From Brevundimonas sp. EYE_349 (GTDB lineage: Bacteria > Pseudomonadota > Alphaproteobacteria > Caulobacterales > Caulobacteraceae), in contig NZ_JAHXPB010000001.1 in assembly GCF_023147505.1 (NCBI RefSeq), positions 62,001 through 126,000 on the forward strand: a stretch of DNA of 64,000 nucleotides, given 5' to 3'. Below, one piece after another: positions 7,840 to 17,193 of the stretch (within the stretch, counting starts at the first letter, position 1; every line of letters starts with the position of its first letter). Below the pieces are notes generated by a model. That model was not told where the DNA came from. It saw only the letters and a program-made list of their open reading frames with translations, and searched no databases. The translations under genes were made by a program, and so were the position numbers.

Positions 7840-10305
7840 TCAACGCATGTCGCCCTGTCCATAACCTGAACCTCCGAAAGTGGCGAGGTTTAGGCGCACA
7901 TAGATGCCTTCTGACGGTCCGCCGGGCCGCGCGCGGGTATTGTCGCGGCGATAGCCCAGTTCGAACCGGAAGCAGTCGTCGTCGAACAGCATGCCCACTT
8001 CGGACCGGGTGATCTCGTTCTCGTCCAGATCGGCGATGCCGGCGACGGCGAAGCCCCAGTTGCGATAGAGGAACTGCTGGCCCGCCAGCTGAACGAACTC
8101 GTAGTTTCGGTTCAACGGGCCATCGACTGGGTTGGACTGGTCCAGAATATAGCTGACGATAGCCTGATTGCGCCGCCCCCAGCGACCGTCCAACGCCGCT
8201 TCGGCCCGCCGAACCTCGCCCGAACCGTCTACGGTGGCGTGGAACCAGCTGCGGATCCGATCCGATGGTGAGAAGTCGCCCTGAACCACCCAGTCGGAGG
8301 TTTCGGACGCCAGGCCGGTGGGATCATAAAGGCGCGCCGGCGCGTCGGGGATGGAGGTCTTGAAGTCGTCCTGCTGATGGAAGCGATAGCTGCGCCCGAT
8401 GAACAGGCTGGCCTTGCGTCCCTCGGACCAGCGAATCGTGGCGCGCCCACCGGCGGTCAGACGCGCGCCGCCTTCCAGCAGGTCGTAGCCGGAAAAGCGG
8501 TCCATGCGGAACAGTGAGGATTCGTCCAGTTCGAGAACCTGTGCGTCTTCGATCGGGATTCGCGGGTCTAGATTGACCTTGTTGGATACCGAGAACTGGC
8601 CGACCGGCTCCAGGATGATGTCGGCGTCTCCGGCGCGCTTGATCAGCGGATAGGTCACGTCCACTCCGGCGCTGAGGCGCGAGCGGCTGATCGTGGCGTC
8701 GCTGTCGATCCCCATCATAGGCGGCAGGTCGGACATGGAATACAGGTCGACGCGAGTGTCCACGAACGGCTCGACCCGCACGCCGATCGGCAGGATGACG
8801 GTGCGCCGCCATTCCAGCTGGCCGGTGACGCGGCGGCTGTCCACGCCGGTGAGGCCCTCCGTGACCGGCGGCACGATCTCGGGGTTCAGGATCGGCGCGC
8901 CGACGAAACGGTCGCGATAGAGCGACACCGCCGAACCCTTCAGCCGCAGCCTTCCGCCCATGACCAGTTCATGCGGTTCCCACCGCGCGTCGATCAGGGG
9001 CGCGACCAGGGGCAGGGTGTGATCGTCCTCGAACACCTTGAAGCCGTTGGCGTCGCGGAAGTCGGTGGCCGCGAAGGCTGGGTCCAGGCGCAGGCTCTGG
9101 ATCGAGAAGGCGGCGACCGACACATAGGAACGGTCGGTCTGATGCTCGGCGTAGATCTGGCTGATCAGGCGGCGCCGATCCCCGTAATAGAGACCGTTGT
9201 CCTGATAGGGGGAGCGCACGTCATAGCGGTCGAACAGCGTCTTGTCCGAGGTCCGCTCGGCCGTGAAGCCGAATCGCCAGGGCCCGTCGGGATCAAACTC
9301 GCCATGCGACAGCAGATAGCTGCGGTTCTCGCGGTCGCCGAAGCGGACGTTGCTCTCCAGCCGACCGTCGCCATCGATGTCGAAGTCGCCGAAGTTCCGC
9401 TCGTTGGTATAGCCGCCGCGCGCCACGATCATGCCGTTGGCGAACCGACGCCGCCATTGCAGGTTTAGGAGCGGCGCGACCTTGGTGTTGATCTGGGGAC
9501 TGATCAACCAGTCCTCGGACGGCGAGACGACGTGGAGGTAAGGGATTTCCACCGACACGCCCCGACCCTCGTCAAAGTTCACGATGGGCACCAGCACGCC
9601 GGACGCCCGCTCGACCGAGGGGTCGGGGTGGGCGAAGAAGGGCGTGTAGAAGACCGGCAAGGGGCCGATGTAAAAGACGGCGTTTCGGTACAGGATGGCG
9701 CGAAGCTGCTCGTCCTGAACCACGCGCTCGGCCTGGATCGAGATGGTGGGACGACGCGGCCCATTGTCGTCGCAGATGGGGCAGGGGGTGAACCGTGCGT
9801 AGTTCAGCTCGTTGACATTCTCGCTCCGGCGCACCGCGGTCGCGGCCATCAGGCTGGCGCCGTTCGGCAGCCGGGTGGCGAAATCCACGGCGACGCCCGT
9901 GGTCAGGTTCTGGTCCAGCTCCAGATGACTGGCGTAGACGACCGTGCCGTTAGGGGCGATGGCCTCGACATCGCCCTGGCCCGTCGCTGAGCCTGCGTTC
10001 AGATCGTAGGACAGGCTTTCGCCGCGCAGCACATGGCCGCGCGTGCGGACGTAGGCCCGGTTCTCGGGCGTGCCGTTGACCACGATGGCGTCGCCGACAC
10101 GCTGGGCGTTGTCGGCGTCCACATAGACGGCGTTCGGCCCCAGACCATCGGACGGCGCGGAGATCTGCACCGCAGGCGGAGTGGCGCGCGCATCGGCCTG
10201 GGCGAAGACCGGCGTGGCCAGGGGCGCGCAGGCGACCAAGGCGGCGCCGGCGAGAAGCCTTGCTCTGAAAGCGTTGCGGCGCCGATCGTGGCGATCACCC
10301 TGCAT
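7840..10305 (-). CDS. lptD: LPS-assembly protein LptD
   Basis: LptD is the outer-membrane beta-barrel that inserts lipopolysaccharide into the outer leaflet. The 821-residue product has a signal peptide ending near AQADA, an N-terminal OstA/LptA-like jellyroll (residues about 45-150: RVGDAIVVNGTPENRAYVRT, GQGDVEAIAPNG), and a long C-terminal barrel rich in alternating aromatic strands. It carries a CPIC cysteine pair around residue 175 and a single cysteine near the C-terminus (DDDCFRF), which differs from the four-cysteine layout of E. coli LptD. Its neighbours lptF, lptG and surA all act on the same pathway. Confidence 0.94.
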   Translation of the reverse strand: MQGDRHDRRRNAFRARLLAGAALVACAPLATPVFAQADARATPPAVQISAPSDGLGPNAVYVDADNAQRVGDAIVVNGTPENRAYVRTRGHVLRGESLSYDLNAGSATGQGDVEAIAPNGTVVYASHLELDQNLTTGVAVDFATRLPNGASLMAATAVRRSENVNELNYARFTPCPICDDNGPRRPTISIQAERVVQDEQLRAILYRNAVFYIGPLPVFYTPFFAHPDPSVERASGVLVPIVNFDEGRGVSVEIPYLHVVSPSEDWLISPQINTKVAPLLNLQWRRRFANGMIVARGGYTNERNFGDFDIDGDGRLESNVRFGDRENRSYLLSHGEFDPDGPWRFGFTAERTSDKTLFDRYDVRSPYQDNGLYYGDRRRLISQIYAEHQTDRSYVSVAAFSIQSLRLDPAFAATDFRDANGFKVFEDDHTLPLVAPLIDARWEPHELVMGGRLRLKGSAVSLYRDRFVGAPILNPEIVPPVTEGLTGVDSRRVTGQLEWRRTVILPIGVRVEPFVDTRVDLYSMSDLPPMMGIDSDATISRSRLSAGVDVTYPLIKRAGDADIILEPVGQFSVSNKVNLDPRIPIEDAQVLELDESSLFRMDRFSGYDLLEGGARLTAGGRATIRWSEGRKASLFIGRSYRFHQQDDFKTSIPDAPARLYDPTGLASETSDWVVQGDFSPSDRIRSWFHATVDGSGEVRRAEAALDGRWGRRNQAIVSYILDQSNPVDGPLNRNYEFVQLAGQQFLYRNWGFAVAGIADLDENEITRSEVGMLFDDDCFRFELGYRRDNTRARPGGPSEGIYVRLNLATFGGSGYGQGDMR

Positions 10306-10338
10306 AGGCCATCCGTATTCTGAGAAGCGAGCGCCCGA

Positions 10339-11490
10339 TTAGCCGTCTTCGGTATAGAACAGCAAGGTAAAGGCTGCGAGCGCCGTCAGAACGGGCGGCA
10401 GCCACGCGGCGACGAACGGCGCCACGACCTCGGCCGATCCCATGGCCGACGAAAACTGGTTCAGGAAGAAGAAGGCGAAGCCCAGCACCACGGCTGCCCC
10501 GCTCATACGCGCCAGATCGCCTAGCCGCATCAAGCGCAACGAGAAGGCCGCCGCCAAAATCGACATGGCGGCGAACACCAGCGGCGTAGCCAGAAGCTGC
10601 TGGAATCGCAATCGATAGGCGGTGGAGGTGAAACCGGCGTTTTCGATCCGGCTGATCTGGTTCGGCAGGGACCAGAAGGGGGTCGACTGCGGTCGGGCGA
10701 ACCGTTCGAACGCCTCCTCGTCGGCCAAGCTGGAGACCAGGGTCAGGCTGGAATAGCTGACGGCGCGCTGGCCGATCTGGGCTCCGACCGCATCGGTCAG
10801 CCGCCAGCTTCCGGCGTTCAGCGAGGCGGACTTGGCGTCGATCCGTTCCGAGAATGTCCGACCGCCGCCGGGAGCGGTGGTGTAGATAAAGAAGCTGACG
10901 TCCAGCAGGCGGGCGTTGGCGCGATCCTGGCGGCCGGCGCGAATGATCATTTGGCGCTGGTCGTCGCCTTCGCGCAGCCAGATCGCCGCGTTCGGATCGC
11001 CGCCGGGCGCCGTTCCCGAGATGCGGGCGCGTTCGCGCTGCCAAAGGCCGTCCCCGGCCGAGGCCAGCGGTCCCAGGACTGTCACCGTCGCCACGCCCAG
11101 GACGAAGGCCATGCCGGCCGCCGGCAGCACGAACCGCCACGCAGAAACGCCTGCTGCACGCATGGCGATCAACTCGCTTCGCCGGTTCAGGCCAATGAAG
11201 GCCGACAGTGTGCCGAACAGGAAGACGAACGGCATGAGTTGCAGGATCACCGAGGGCGATTTCAGCAGCACCAGGCCGAAGATGCGTACAGCCGACAGGT
11301 CCTGATCCGACCCCAGCCCACGCGACACTTCGACAAAGTCGATCAGCATGACCAAGGCGGCGATCACCGCCAGCGCTACGGCCAGCGACTTCGATTGTTG
11401 CACCAGCACATAGCGTTCGATGACGCCCAGGCGGGGGATGTGCGGCGAACGGCGGACCGTCGCGGTCAAACGCGGGGTGACGGCGGTCAT
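10339..11490 (-). CDS. lptG: LPS export permease LptG
   Basis: Inner-membrane permease subunit of the LptB2FG transporter that extracts LPS and passes it to LptC. The YjgP/YjgQ family fold is visible in 383 residues: two N-terminal helices, a periplasmic beta-jellyroll (residues about 135-265) and C-terminal helices. The coupling region reads LNRRSELIAMRAAGVSAWRF, the YjgQ signature that contacts LptB. Its ATG overlaps the lptF stop by 4 nt (ATGA), so the two permeases are co-translated. The F versus G call follows order and length; lptF is upstream. Confidence 0.93.
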   Translation of the reverse strand: MTAVTPRLTATVRRSPHIPRLGVIERYVLVQQSKSLAVALAVIAALVMLIDFVEVSRGLGSDQDLSAVRIFGLVLLKSPSVILQLMPFVFLFGTLSAFIGLNRRSELIAMRAAGVSAWRFVLPAAGMAFVLGVATVTVLGPLASAGDGLWQRERARISGTAPGGDPNAAIWLREGDDQRQMIIRAGRQDRANARLLDVSFFIYTTAPGGGRTFSERIDAKSASLNAGSWRLTDAVGAQIGQRAVSYSSLTLVSSLADEEAFERFARPQSTPFWSLPNQISRIENAGFTSTAYRLRFQQLLATPLVFAAMSILAAAFSLRLMRLGDLARMSGAAVVLGFAFFFLNQFSSAMGSAEVVAPFVAAWLPPVLTALAAFTLLFYTEDG

Positions 11491-12623
11491 GCGAACCTCG
11501 CCTTCAGATCGCGCAGGACGAGGGCGCTACGGCTGCGACGCGGCTTCAGGGCGCGGAACAGGACCCGCAGGGATATGGCGACCGCGACGATGGGCACGAC
11601 ATATTGCAGCACGTTCAAACTGGCGTTCCAGGCGCTGCCGGCGACCAGTCCGTAGCCGATGACCCGCAGCAGCAGGAACAGCGCGGCCGCCTTGGCGATC
11701 CGCAGCGTATAGCCGGTGCGGCTGAACGATCCGCCCAGAACGGCCGACAGCGCAAGCGCCATTGCGACCAGGGCGTAGAGGGGCGAGGAAAGACGCGAAT
11801 GGGCCTCGGCCAACAGCTCGCCACGTGTGCCTGCGACCTCCACGATCTTGGCCGTAGGGTTCAGCAACTGCCGCAGATAGAGGTCGGTGGGCTTGAAGCG
11901 CAGGGTGTCGGTCACGCCGACGAACGGGGCAAGCGAGAAGTCGTAGCGGCCGAACGACAGCGTCTCCAGAACCCCGCCCGACGAATAGCGCTGGGCCGAG
12001 CCGTCGATCATGGTCAGGACCGGCGTGCCGGCGGCGTCACGGCTGAACCGCGCCTCTGCGGCGTTCCAGGTCGTAACCTTGTCCTTGTCATCCAGATAGA
12101 CGAACAGATTCTTCAGCAGGCCGTTCTGTTCGATCTGCTGCACATAGACGGTAAGGCCGTCAGGCCCCTGAACGAACTGTCCCTCTTCGACCAGAAGGGC
12201 GGCCAGGTCGGTTCGGATGTCGAACGCCTGTCGTCGCGCCTCCTGCTGGGCCCAGGGCAGCAGGAAGACATTGACCAGCAGGGTGACAAGCGCGACCAGA
12301 ACAGCGATGCGCGCGGCGGGAGAGATCACCTGCCACCGGGTCATGCCGCCGGCGAAGCTGGCCGTCAGCTCCTGCTCCCGCTGCAGCCGCGTCAAGGCGA
12401 TCAGGGCGCCGACGAACAGGCCGATGGGCAGAATCACCGCCAGCAGCTGCGGCAGGGCCAGCAGCGTCAGCTTGACCATGATCCACACGCTCTGGCCCCG
12501 CTCGACGATGACCTGGAGTTGGTCCAGGCTCTGGCTCAGAAATCCGATTCCCGCCAGCGCCGCGCAGGCGGCGACCACCGGGAAGAGGATCTGGCGGAAA
12601 AGGTATCTTTGAATCAGGGTCAT
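11487..12623 (-). CDS. lptF: LPS export permease LptF
   Basis: Partner permease of LptG in the LptB2FG exporter. I use ATG 12623, giving 378 residues starting MTLIQRYLFRQILFP, the standard LptF N-terminus. The open frame continues about 380 bp upstream, but that part is antisense to pepA and carries no family similarity. It contains the coupling-helix motif LTRLQREQELTASFAGGMTRWQ and the usual helix pattern around a periplasmic jellyroll. It is the first gene of the minus-strand operon; the promoter should lie in the 142-bp divergent gap before pepA. Confidence 0.93.
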   Translation of the reverse strand: MTLIQRYLFRQILFPVVAACAALAGIGFLSQSLDQLQVIVERGQSVWIMVKLTLLALPQLLAVILPIGLFVGALIALTRLQREQELTASFAGGMTRWQVISPAARIAVLVALVTLLVNVFLLPWAQQEARRQAFDIRTDLAALLVEEGQFVQGPDGLTVYVQQIEQNGLLKNLFVYLDDKDKVTTWNAAEARFSRDAAGTPVLTMIDGSAQRYSSGGVLETLSFGRYDFSLAPFVGVTDTLRFKPTDLYLRQLLNPTAKIVEVAGTRGELLAEAHSRLSSPLYALVAMALALSAVLGGSFSRTGYTLRIAKAAALFLLLRVIGYGLVAGSAWNASLNVLQYVVPIVAVAISLRVLFRALKPRRSRSALVLRDLKARFA

Positions 12624-12765
12624 GGGCGGATGGACTTCGCCCGGTTGCAGGCGGCGACATTGAGGCGCATCTAGTAGCACATCACGGCGCGTCGGCGACA
12701 AGCGGACGCGCCATTGTCTTTTAGTCTTTGCAGACGCCGGGTGGGGCCTGGCTGGAGTTGGTTGA

Positions 12766-14241
12766 ATGAAGATCGAATTCGTCGCCGCCGTGGACGCCGC
12801 CGAAATTGTCGCGGTTCCCGTGTTCGAAGACCGCGCCCTGACGGCGGCCGGTTCGGCGCTGGACGGCAAGGCGGGCGGCGCCCTGACCAAGGCGATGACG
12901 AAGGGCCGCTTCACCGGCAAGGCGGGCCAAAGCCTGCTGATCGCCGCCCCGTCGGGCGTGGACGCGGATTCGGTCCTGCTGATCGGCGCGGGCGACAAGG
13001 CCAAGCTGGACGATCTGGCGGTCGAGGCCTTCGGCGGTTCGGCCTATGCGGCGGTCAAGCTGTCGGGCGCCGAGGTGCTGACCATCGACGCATCGGACCT
13101 GACGCCCGAGCAGGCGGCGCGGGCGGGCTTCGCGGCGCGTCTGGCGGCCTACCGCTTCGACAAATACCGCACCACGCAAAAGGCCGACAAGATTCCGTCG
13201 ATCACGGCGGTTCGCGTCGTCACCGCCGACCTGCGCGCGGCTGAGGCGGCGCTGGAGCCGCTGTCGGCCGTGGCGGACGGTGTGATCTTCGCCCGCGACC
13301 TGGTGTCGGAACCCGCAAACGTCCTCTATCCGGCCGAGTTCGCCAAGCGCGTCAAGGCGCTGGAAAGCCTGGGCCTGGAGGTCGAAATCCTGGGCGAGGC
13401 CGAGATGGAGAAGCTGGGCATGCGCACCCTGCTGGGCGTCGGCCAGGGCAGCCGTCGCGAAAGCCAGTTGGCCGTGATCCAGTGGAAGGGCGGCGAGGCG
13501 GGCGGTCAGCCCATCGCCTTCGTCGGCAAGGGCGTCTGCTTCGACACCGGCGGCATCTCCATCAAGCCGGCCGACGGCATGGAGGAGATGAAGTGGGACA
13601 TGGGCGGCGCGGCCGCCGTGACTGGAACCATGATCGCCCTGGCCGGCCGCAAGGCCAAGGTCAACGCCGTGGGCGTTCTGGGCTTGGTCGAGAACATGCC
13701 GGACGGCAACGCCCAGCGTCCGGGCGACGTGGTGGTGTCCATGTCGGGCCAGACGGTCGAGGTCATCAACACCGACGCGGAAGGCCGCCTCGTCCTGGCC
13801 GACGCGCTCTGGTACACGCAGGAGCGTTTCAAGCCCAAGTTCATGATCGACCTGGCCACCCTGACGGGCGCCATGATCGTGGCCCTGGGCCTGGATTACG
13901 CCGGCGTCTTCTCCAACTCCGACGACGTGGCCGATCCGATCCTGGCGGCGGCCAAGAAGGTGGGCGAGAACTTCTGGCGGATGCCGATCCCGGCCATCTA
14001 TGAGCAGCACATCGATTCCAAGATCGCCGACGTGAAGAACACCGGAAACGGACGCGCGGGCGGCTCGATCACCGCCGCTCTGTTCCTGCAACGCTTCACC
14101 AACGGCGTGCCATGGGCGCACCTGGATATCGCCCCGACCGCCTGGGCCAACAAGAGCCCCAACCCAACCGTGCCCGAGGGCGGCGTTGGCTTCGCCGTGC
14201 GCACCCTGGATCGCATGGTGGCCGACACCTACGAAGCCTGA
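12766..14241 (+). CDS. pepA: Leucyl aminopeptidase (M17)
   Basis: Cytosolic dimanganese/zinc aminopeptidase of family M17, which trims N-terminal residues from peptides. The 491-residue product shows metal and catalytic segments GKGVCFDTGGISIKP, KWDMGGAAAV and the diagnostic NTDAEGRLVLADAL signature, with normal length. A GGAG Shine-Dalgarno lies about 9 nt before ATG 12766. It is divergent from lptF, as in many proteobacteria, and followed at 21 bp by holC, its usual neighbour. PepA homologues can also bind DNA, but nothing here shows that role. Confidence 0.97.
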   Translation: MKIEFVAAVDAAEIVAVPVFEDRALTAAGSALDGKAGGALTKAMTKGRFTGKAGQSLLIAAPSGVDADSVLLIGAGDKAKLDDLAVEAFGGSAYAAVKLSGAEVLTIDASDLTPEQAARAGFAARLAAYRFDKYRTTQKADKIPSITAVRVVTADLRAAEAALEPLSAVADGVIFARDLVSEPANVLYPAEFAKRVKALESLGLEVEILGEAEMEKLGMRTLLGVGQGSRRESQLAVIQWKGGEAGGQPIAFVGKGVCFDTGGISIKPADGMEEMKWDMGGAAAVTGTMIALAGRKAKVNAVGVLGLVENMPDGNAQRPGDVVVSMSGQTVEVINTDAEGRLVLADALWYTQERFKPKFMIDLATLTGAMIVALGLDYAGVFSNSDDVADPILAAAKKVGENFWRMPIPAIYEQHIDSKIADVKNTGNGRAGGSITAALFLQRFTNGVPWAHLDIAPTAWANKSPNPTVPEGGVGFAVRTLDRMVADTYEA

Positions 14242-14262
14242 TCGTCGGATCGGTAGGGCCGG

Positions 14263-14721
14263 ATGAACGGCGAGCCCGAAATCTGGTTCTACCACCTGGA
14301 GCGGTCCACGCTGGATCAGGTGCTGCCGACCCTGCTCGAGAAGACGCTTGAGCGGGGCTGGCGCGCCATGGTGAAGTCGTCGCATTCCCATCGTCTGGAC
14401 GATGTGGACGAACTGCTCTGGACGTTTCGCGAAGACAGCTTTCTGCCGCACGGCCGGGCCGATCAGCCCCATGCCGACCGTCAGCCCGTGCTGTTGAGCG
14501 AGACAGGGGAGAACCTGAACGGCGCTCAGGCGCTGTTCATTTTCGACGATGCAGACATGGGCGCAACGGAAGGGTTCGAACGATGCTTCATAATTTTCGA
14601 CGGGCGGGACGAACCGGCGTTGCAGCACGCCCGCAGCCGCTGGAAGACGCTGAAGGATCAGGGCGCCAATCTGGCCTATTGGAAACAGTCGGACGAAGGG
14701 CGCTGGGAAAAGGCGGCCTGA
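14263..14721 (+). CDS. holC: DNA polymerase III chi subunit
   Basis: HolC, the chi subunit, links the replicative clamp loader to single-stranded-DNA-binding protein. The 152-residue product has the characteristic start EIWFYHLERSTLDQVLPTLL, then EKTLERGWRAMV, the LLWTFREDSFLPHG segment and PVLLSETGENLNGA. Position directly after pepA matches the widespread pepA-holC pair. Its 3' end overlaps the lipoprotein gene that follows. Confidence 0.95.
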   Translation: MNGEPEIWFYHLERSTLDQVLPTLLEKTLERGWRAMVKSSHSHRLDDVDELLWTFREDSFLPHGRADQPHADRQPVLLSETGENLNGAQALFIFDDADMGATEGFERCFIIFDGRDEPALQHARSRWKTLKDQGANLAYWKQSDEGRWEKAA

Positions 14722-15035
14722 TCGCGCTGGGCCTGCTGGCGGCCTGTTCGACGCCGGTGTCCGAGGCGCCCGCCCCACGCGCGGTCGAGCAGGCGCAGTT
14801 GAACCCGCCTGTCGGCAGCCGGATGCCGACCGGGCAGACGCAAGACTTCTGTAAGGCTGGCGAGATGCAATATCTGGTCGGCAAGTCGCGCACCGAGATT
14901 CCCGTGCCCGTCGAGGTGGTCAATCGCCGCGTGACCTGTACGACCTGCCCGGTGCAACAGGACTTTTCGGCCTATCGCCTGAACATCTTCTACAATGCGC
15001 AGACCGGCATCATCGAACAGGTTCGCTGCGGCTGA
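14679..15035 (+). CDS. I78-like (peptidase-inhibitor-type) lipoprotein, copy 1
   Basis: Small predicted lipoprotein with lipobox LLAAC followed by about 95 residues. The C-terminal pattern (DFCKAGEMQYLVGKSRTEIP, a CTTC segment, AYRLNIFYNAQTGIIEQVRCG) resembles the I78 protease-inhibitor family, in which the last part reads RLNI...D..G.I..V.CG. I propose TTG 14679 as start because it puts a charged n-region and hydrophobic core just before the lipobox. ATG 14583 is the only upstream ATG in frame but would add 32 non-signal-like residues deep inside holC. Inhibitor activity is untested inference, since the usual reactive-site Pro-Gly is replaced by the cysteine pair. A tandem paralogue follows. 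Confidence 0.72.
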   Translation: METVGRRALGKGGLIALGLLAACSTPVSEAPAPRAVEQAQLNPPVGSRMPTGQTQDFCKAGEMQYLVGKSRTEIPVPVEVVNRRVTCTTCPVQQDFSAYRLNIFYNAQTGIIEQVRCG

Positions 15036-15057
15036 GCCGACATGGAAGGGACGGATC

Positions 15058-15357
15058 ATGAAACTCATCGCTAGCACGCTGTTCGCAGCCGGCGCCTTTG
15101 CGCTTTCGGCCTGCGCCCCGACTCAGACCGCGACGCCGCCGACGAACGGATCGGAACCCGCCTTCAAGGCGTGCAAGGTCGAGGACTATCAAAGCTACGT
15201 CGGGCGTAATCGCTCTACCATTCCGACCGCGCCGAGCGGCCAGACCTTCCGCGTCCTGTGCACCACCTGCGCGGCGACGATGGACTATCGCGAGAACCGG
15301 GTGAACTTCGTGTTCGATGAGGCCACCAACATCGTCAAGCAGGTGAAGTGCGGCTGA
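15058..15357 (+). CDS. I78-like (peptidase-inhibitor-type) lipoprotein, copy 2
   Basis: Lipoprotein of 99 residues with signal MKLIASTLFAAGAFALSAC and an alanine/threonine linker. Its domain parallels the preceding gene: KACKVEDYQSYVGRNRSTIP, LCTTCAATMDYRENRVNFVFD, IVKQVKCG. A GAAGGGA Shine-Dalgarno lies about 7 nt before ATG 15058. The two copies share the CTTC signature and terminal KCG/RCG, suggesting local duplication and disulfide-stabilised folding in the periplasm. The I78 assignment is by pattern only; function is unproven. Confidence 0.8.
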   Translation: MKLIASTLFAAGAFALSACAPTQTATPPTNGSEPAFKACKVEDYQSYVGRNRSTIPTAPSGQTFRVLCTTCAATMDYRENRVNFVFDEATNIVKQVKCG

Positions 15358-15361
15358 CGCC

Positions 15362-16288
15362 TTATCGGCCGACCGTATCGCCTGGCCACAGCGGCTTGCT
15401 GAACCGGTCGGCTAGATAGTCCATAAGGGCCGTGACCCGCGCGGGTCTCGGGCCGCTGTTGGGCGCGACCAGGTGAAGGGCGATGGGCGGCAGGCTCCAG
15501 TCGGTCATGACCGTCTCCAGATGGCCGCCCGCGACATCCCTCCAGTAGATGAAGTCCGGTTGGGGGAAGATGCCCAGCCCCGCCCACAGCGACGCCGTGA
15601 GGGCGTCCGAGTTGTTGGCTCGCAACGGTCCCTGCGGCCGCACCAAGACCTCTTCACCCGCCGCGTTGCTGAACCGCCAGATGTCGGGCGTCGGCATATA
15701 GGCGTAGCAGAGACAGGCGTGGCGGTTCAGATCGTTCGGGTGGCTAGGCCTTCCCCGCTGCGCCAGATAGGTGGGCGAGGCGACCAGAGCGCGTTTAACC
15801 GGCCTCAGCTTGCGCGCCGTCAGCGAGGAATCGGGCAGGGCGGCGATCCGCAGGGCGCAGTCGAAGCCGCCTCCGACAAGATCAATCACCTCGTCCGCCA
15901 GATGCAGGTCGATCGAGATGTCTGGGTTGGTCGCCAGGAACTCGGGCAGGGCGGGGGCCACATAGGCCATGCCGAAGGACATGGGCGCGGCCAGTCGCAC
16001 CAGTCCGCGGGGCGTCACCGACATGTCCAGCGCCTCCGACACCGCCCCTTCCGCCTCGGCCAGCATATGGGCCGCGCGTCCCGCCAGGGTCCGGCCTGTG
16101 TCCGTCAGGGCGAACCGGCGCGAGGTCCGGTGAAGAAGGGTGGTCTGAAGCTGCTGCTCCAGCCGAGTCACCGCCTTGGACACAGTGGCCTTGGACAGGG
16201 ACAGGCTTTCAGCCGCGCCTGAGAAGGACTGGGTTTCCGCCACCTTGGCGAAGATAGCCAGGGCTTCCAGATCGGGCAGTCGTGACAT
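15362..16288 (-). CDS. LysR-family transcriptional regulator
   Basis: LysR-type regulator of 308 residues. The N-terminal winged helix-turn-helix is clear (LEALAIFAKVAETQSFSGAAESLSLSKATVSKAVTRLEQQL), followed by an effector-binding domain with the FGMAYVAPALPEFLATNPDI entry segment. It is divergent from the pirin gene with 122 bp between, the standard arrangement for a LysR regulator and its target. I therefore infer that it controls pirin and possibly doxX. The inducer is unknown. It ends 4 bp after the I78-like lipoprotein on the opposite strand. Confidence 0.93.
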   Translation of the reverse strand: MSRLPDLEALAIFAKVAETQSFSGAAESLSLSKATVSKAVTRLEQQLQTTLLHRTSRRFALTDTGRTLAGRAAHMLAEAEGAVSEALDMSVTPRGLVRLAAPMSFGMAYVAPALPEFLATNPDISIDLHLADEVIDLVGGGFDCALRIAALPDSSLTARKLRPVKRALVASPTYLAQRGRPSHPNDLNRHACLCYAYMPTPDIWRFSNAAGEEVLVRPQGPLRANNSDALTASLWAGLGIFPQPDFIYWRDVAGGHLETVMTDWSLPPIALHLVAPNSGPRPARVTALMDYLADRFSKPLWPGDTVGR

Positions 16289-16410
16289 GCTGCGGCCTAT
16301 GCGAAGGGAAACAATGAGTTTCGTTGGTTTCTATTTCTGTTCGGTCGCCGATCTCTATCTTGTCGTCAAGCAAAGGCGTCGGACGGTTCCGACGCGAAAG
16401 GACCCCACCG

Positions 16411-17109
16411 ATGATCGAGCGCAGACCGTTTGAATCCCTTGGCGGCGCCAACCACGGCTGGCTGAACGCCAAACACCATTTCTCCTTCGCCAACTACTAC
16501 GATCCGAACCGTATGAGCTGGGGCAATCTGCGTGTCTGGAACGACGACGAGATCGCCTCCGGCACCGGTTTTCCCCCCCATCCCCATGCCGACATGGAGA
16601 TCATCACCTATGTCCGCGACGGCGCCATCAGCCACGAGGACAGCCTGGGCAACAAGGGCCGCACGGTTGCGGGCGATGTCCAGGTGATGAGCGCCGGCAC
16701 CGGCATCCGCCATGCGGAGTACAATGCCGAGCCTGAGCTGACGCGAATCTTCCAGATCTGGATCGAACCGACGCGGCGCGGTGATGCGCCCAGCTAGGGC
16801 GCCAAGCCCTTCCCGAAAGGTGAGCGGGCCGGGCAGTTCGTAGTCCTGGCGTCCGGCTTCGACGGCGATGACGACGCCCTTCCGATCCGCACCGATGCGC
16901 GGATCGTGGCGGCGACCCTGAATGCGGGCGACAGCGCCAACTATCCGCTAGGCGCGGCGCGTCGCGCCTATCTGGTGCCGGCCAAGGGCGAGGTCGAGGT
17001 CAATGGCGTTCGCCTGAATGCGCGCGACGGCGCCGCCATCGCCCAGGAAGACGTCATCACGGTCAAGGCCCTGTCGGATGCCGAGATCGTGTTGGTGGAC
17101 GCGGCCTGA
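16411..17109 (+). pseudogene. Pirin-family gene interrupted by an amber codon
   Basis: Pirins are Fe(II) bicupins. Here the reading frame MIERRPFESLGGANHGWLNA runs through the metal site (HPHADMEI, with partner residues in RHAEYN) to residue 128, then meets TAG at 16795-16797. The same frame continues without another stop to 17109 (GAKPFPKGERAGQFVV onward), exactly as an intact pirin would. Pirins usually have Trp at this place (S-W-G-A-K), so one G-to-A change in TGG explains the stop. The N-terminal half retains the iron ligands but would lack the second cupin. A sequencing error or suppression cannot be excluded. Confidence 0.88.
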
Positions 17110-17193
17110 TTTTCGGATCAAGCTTCACGGTCGGACCTCGGTCCGGCCGTGAAATCCGCATCGCGCCAACGCATGCAAACGGGAGGAAAGACA

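Noticed and set aside
12624..13004. Upstream extension of lptF
   Set aside because: Antisense to pepA and divergent promoter region; the LptF N-terminus MTLIQRYLF starts at 12623.
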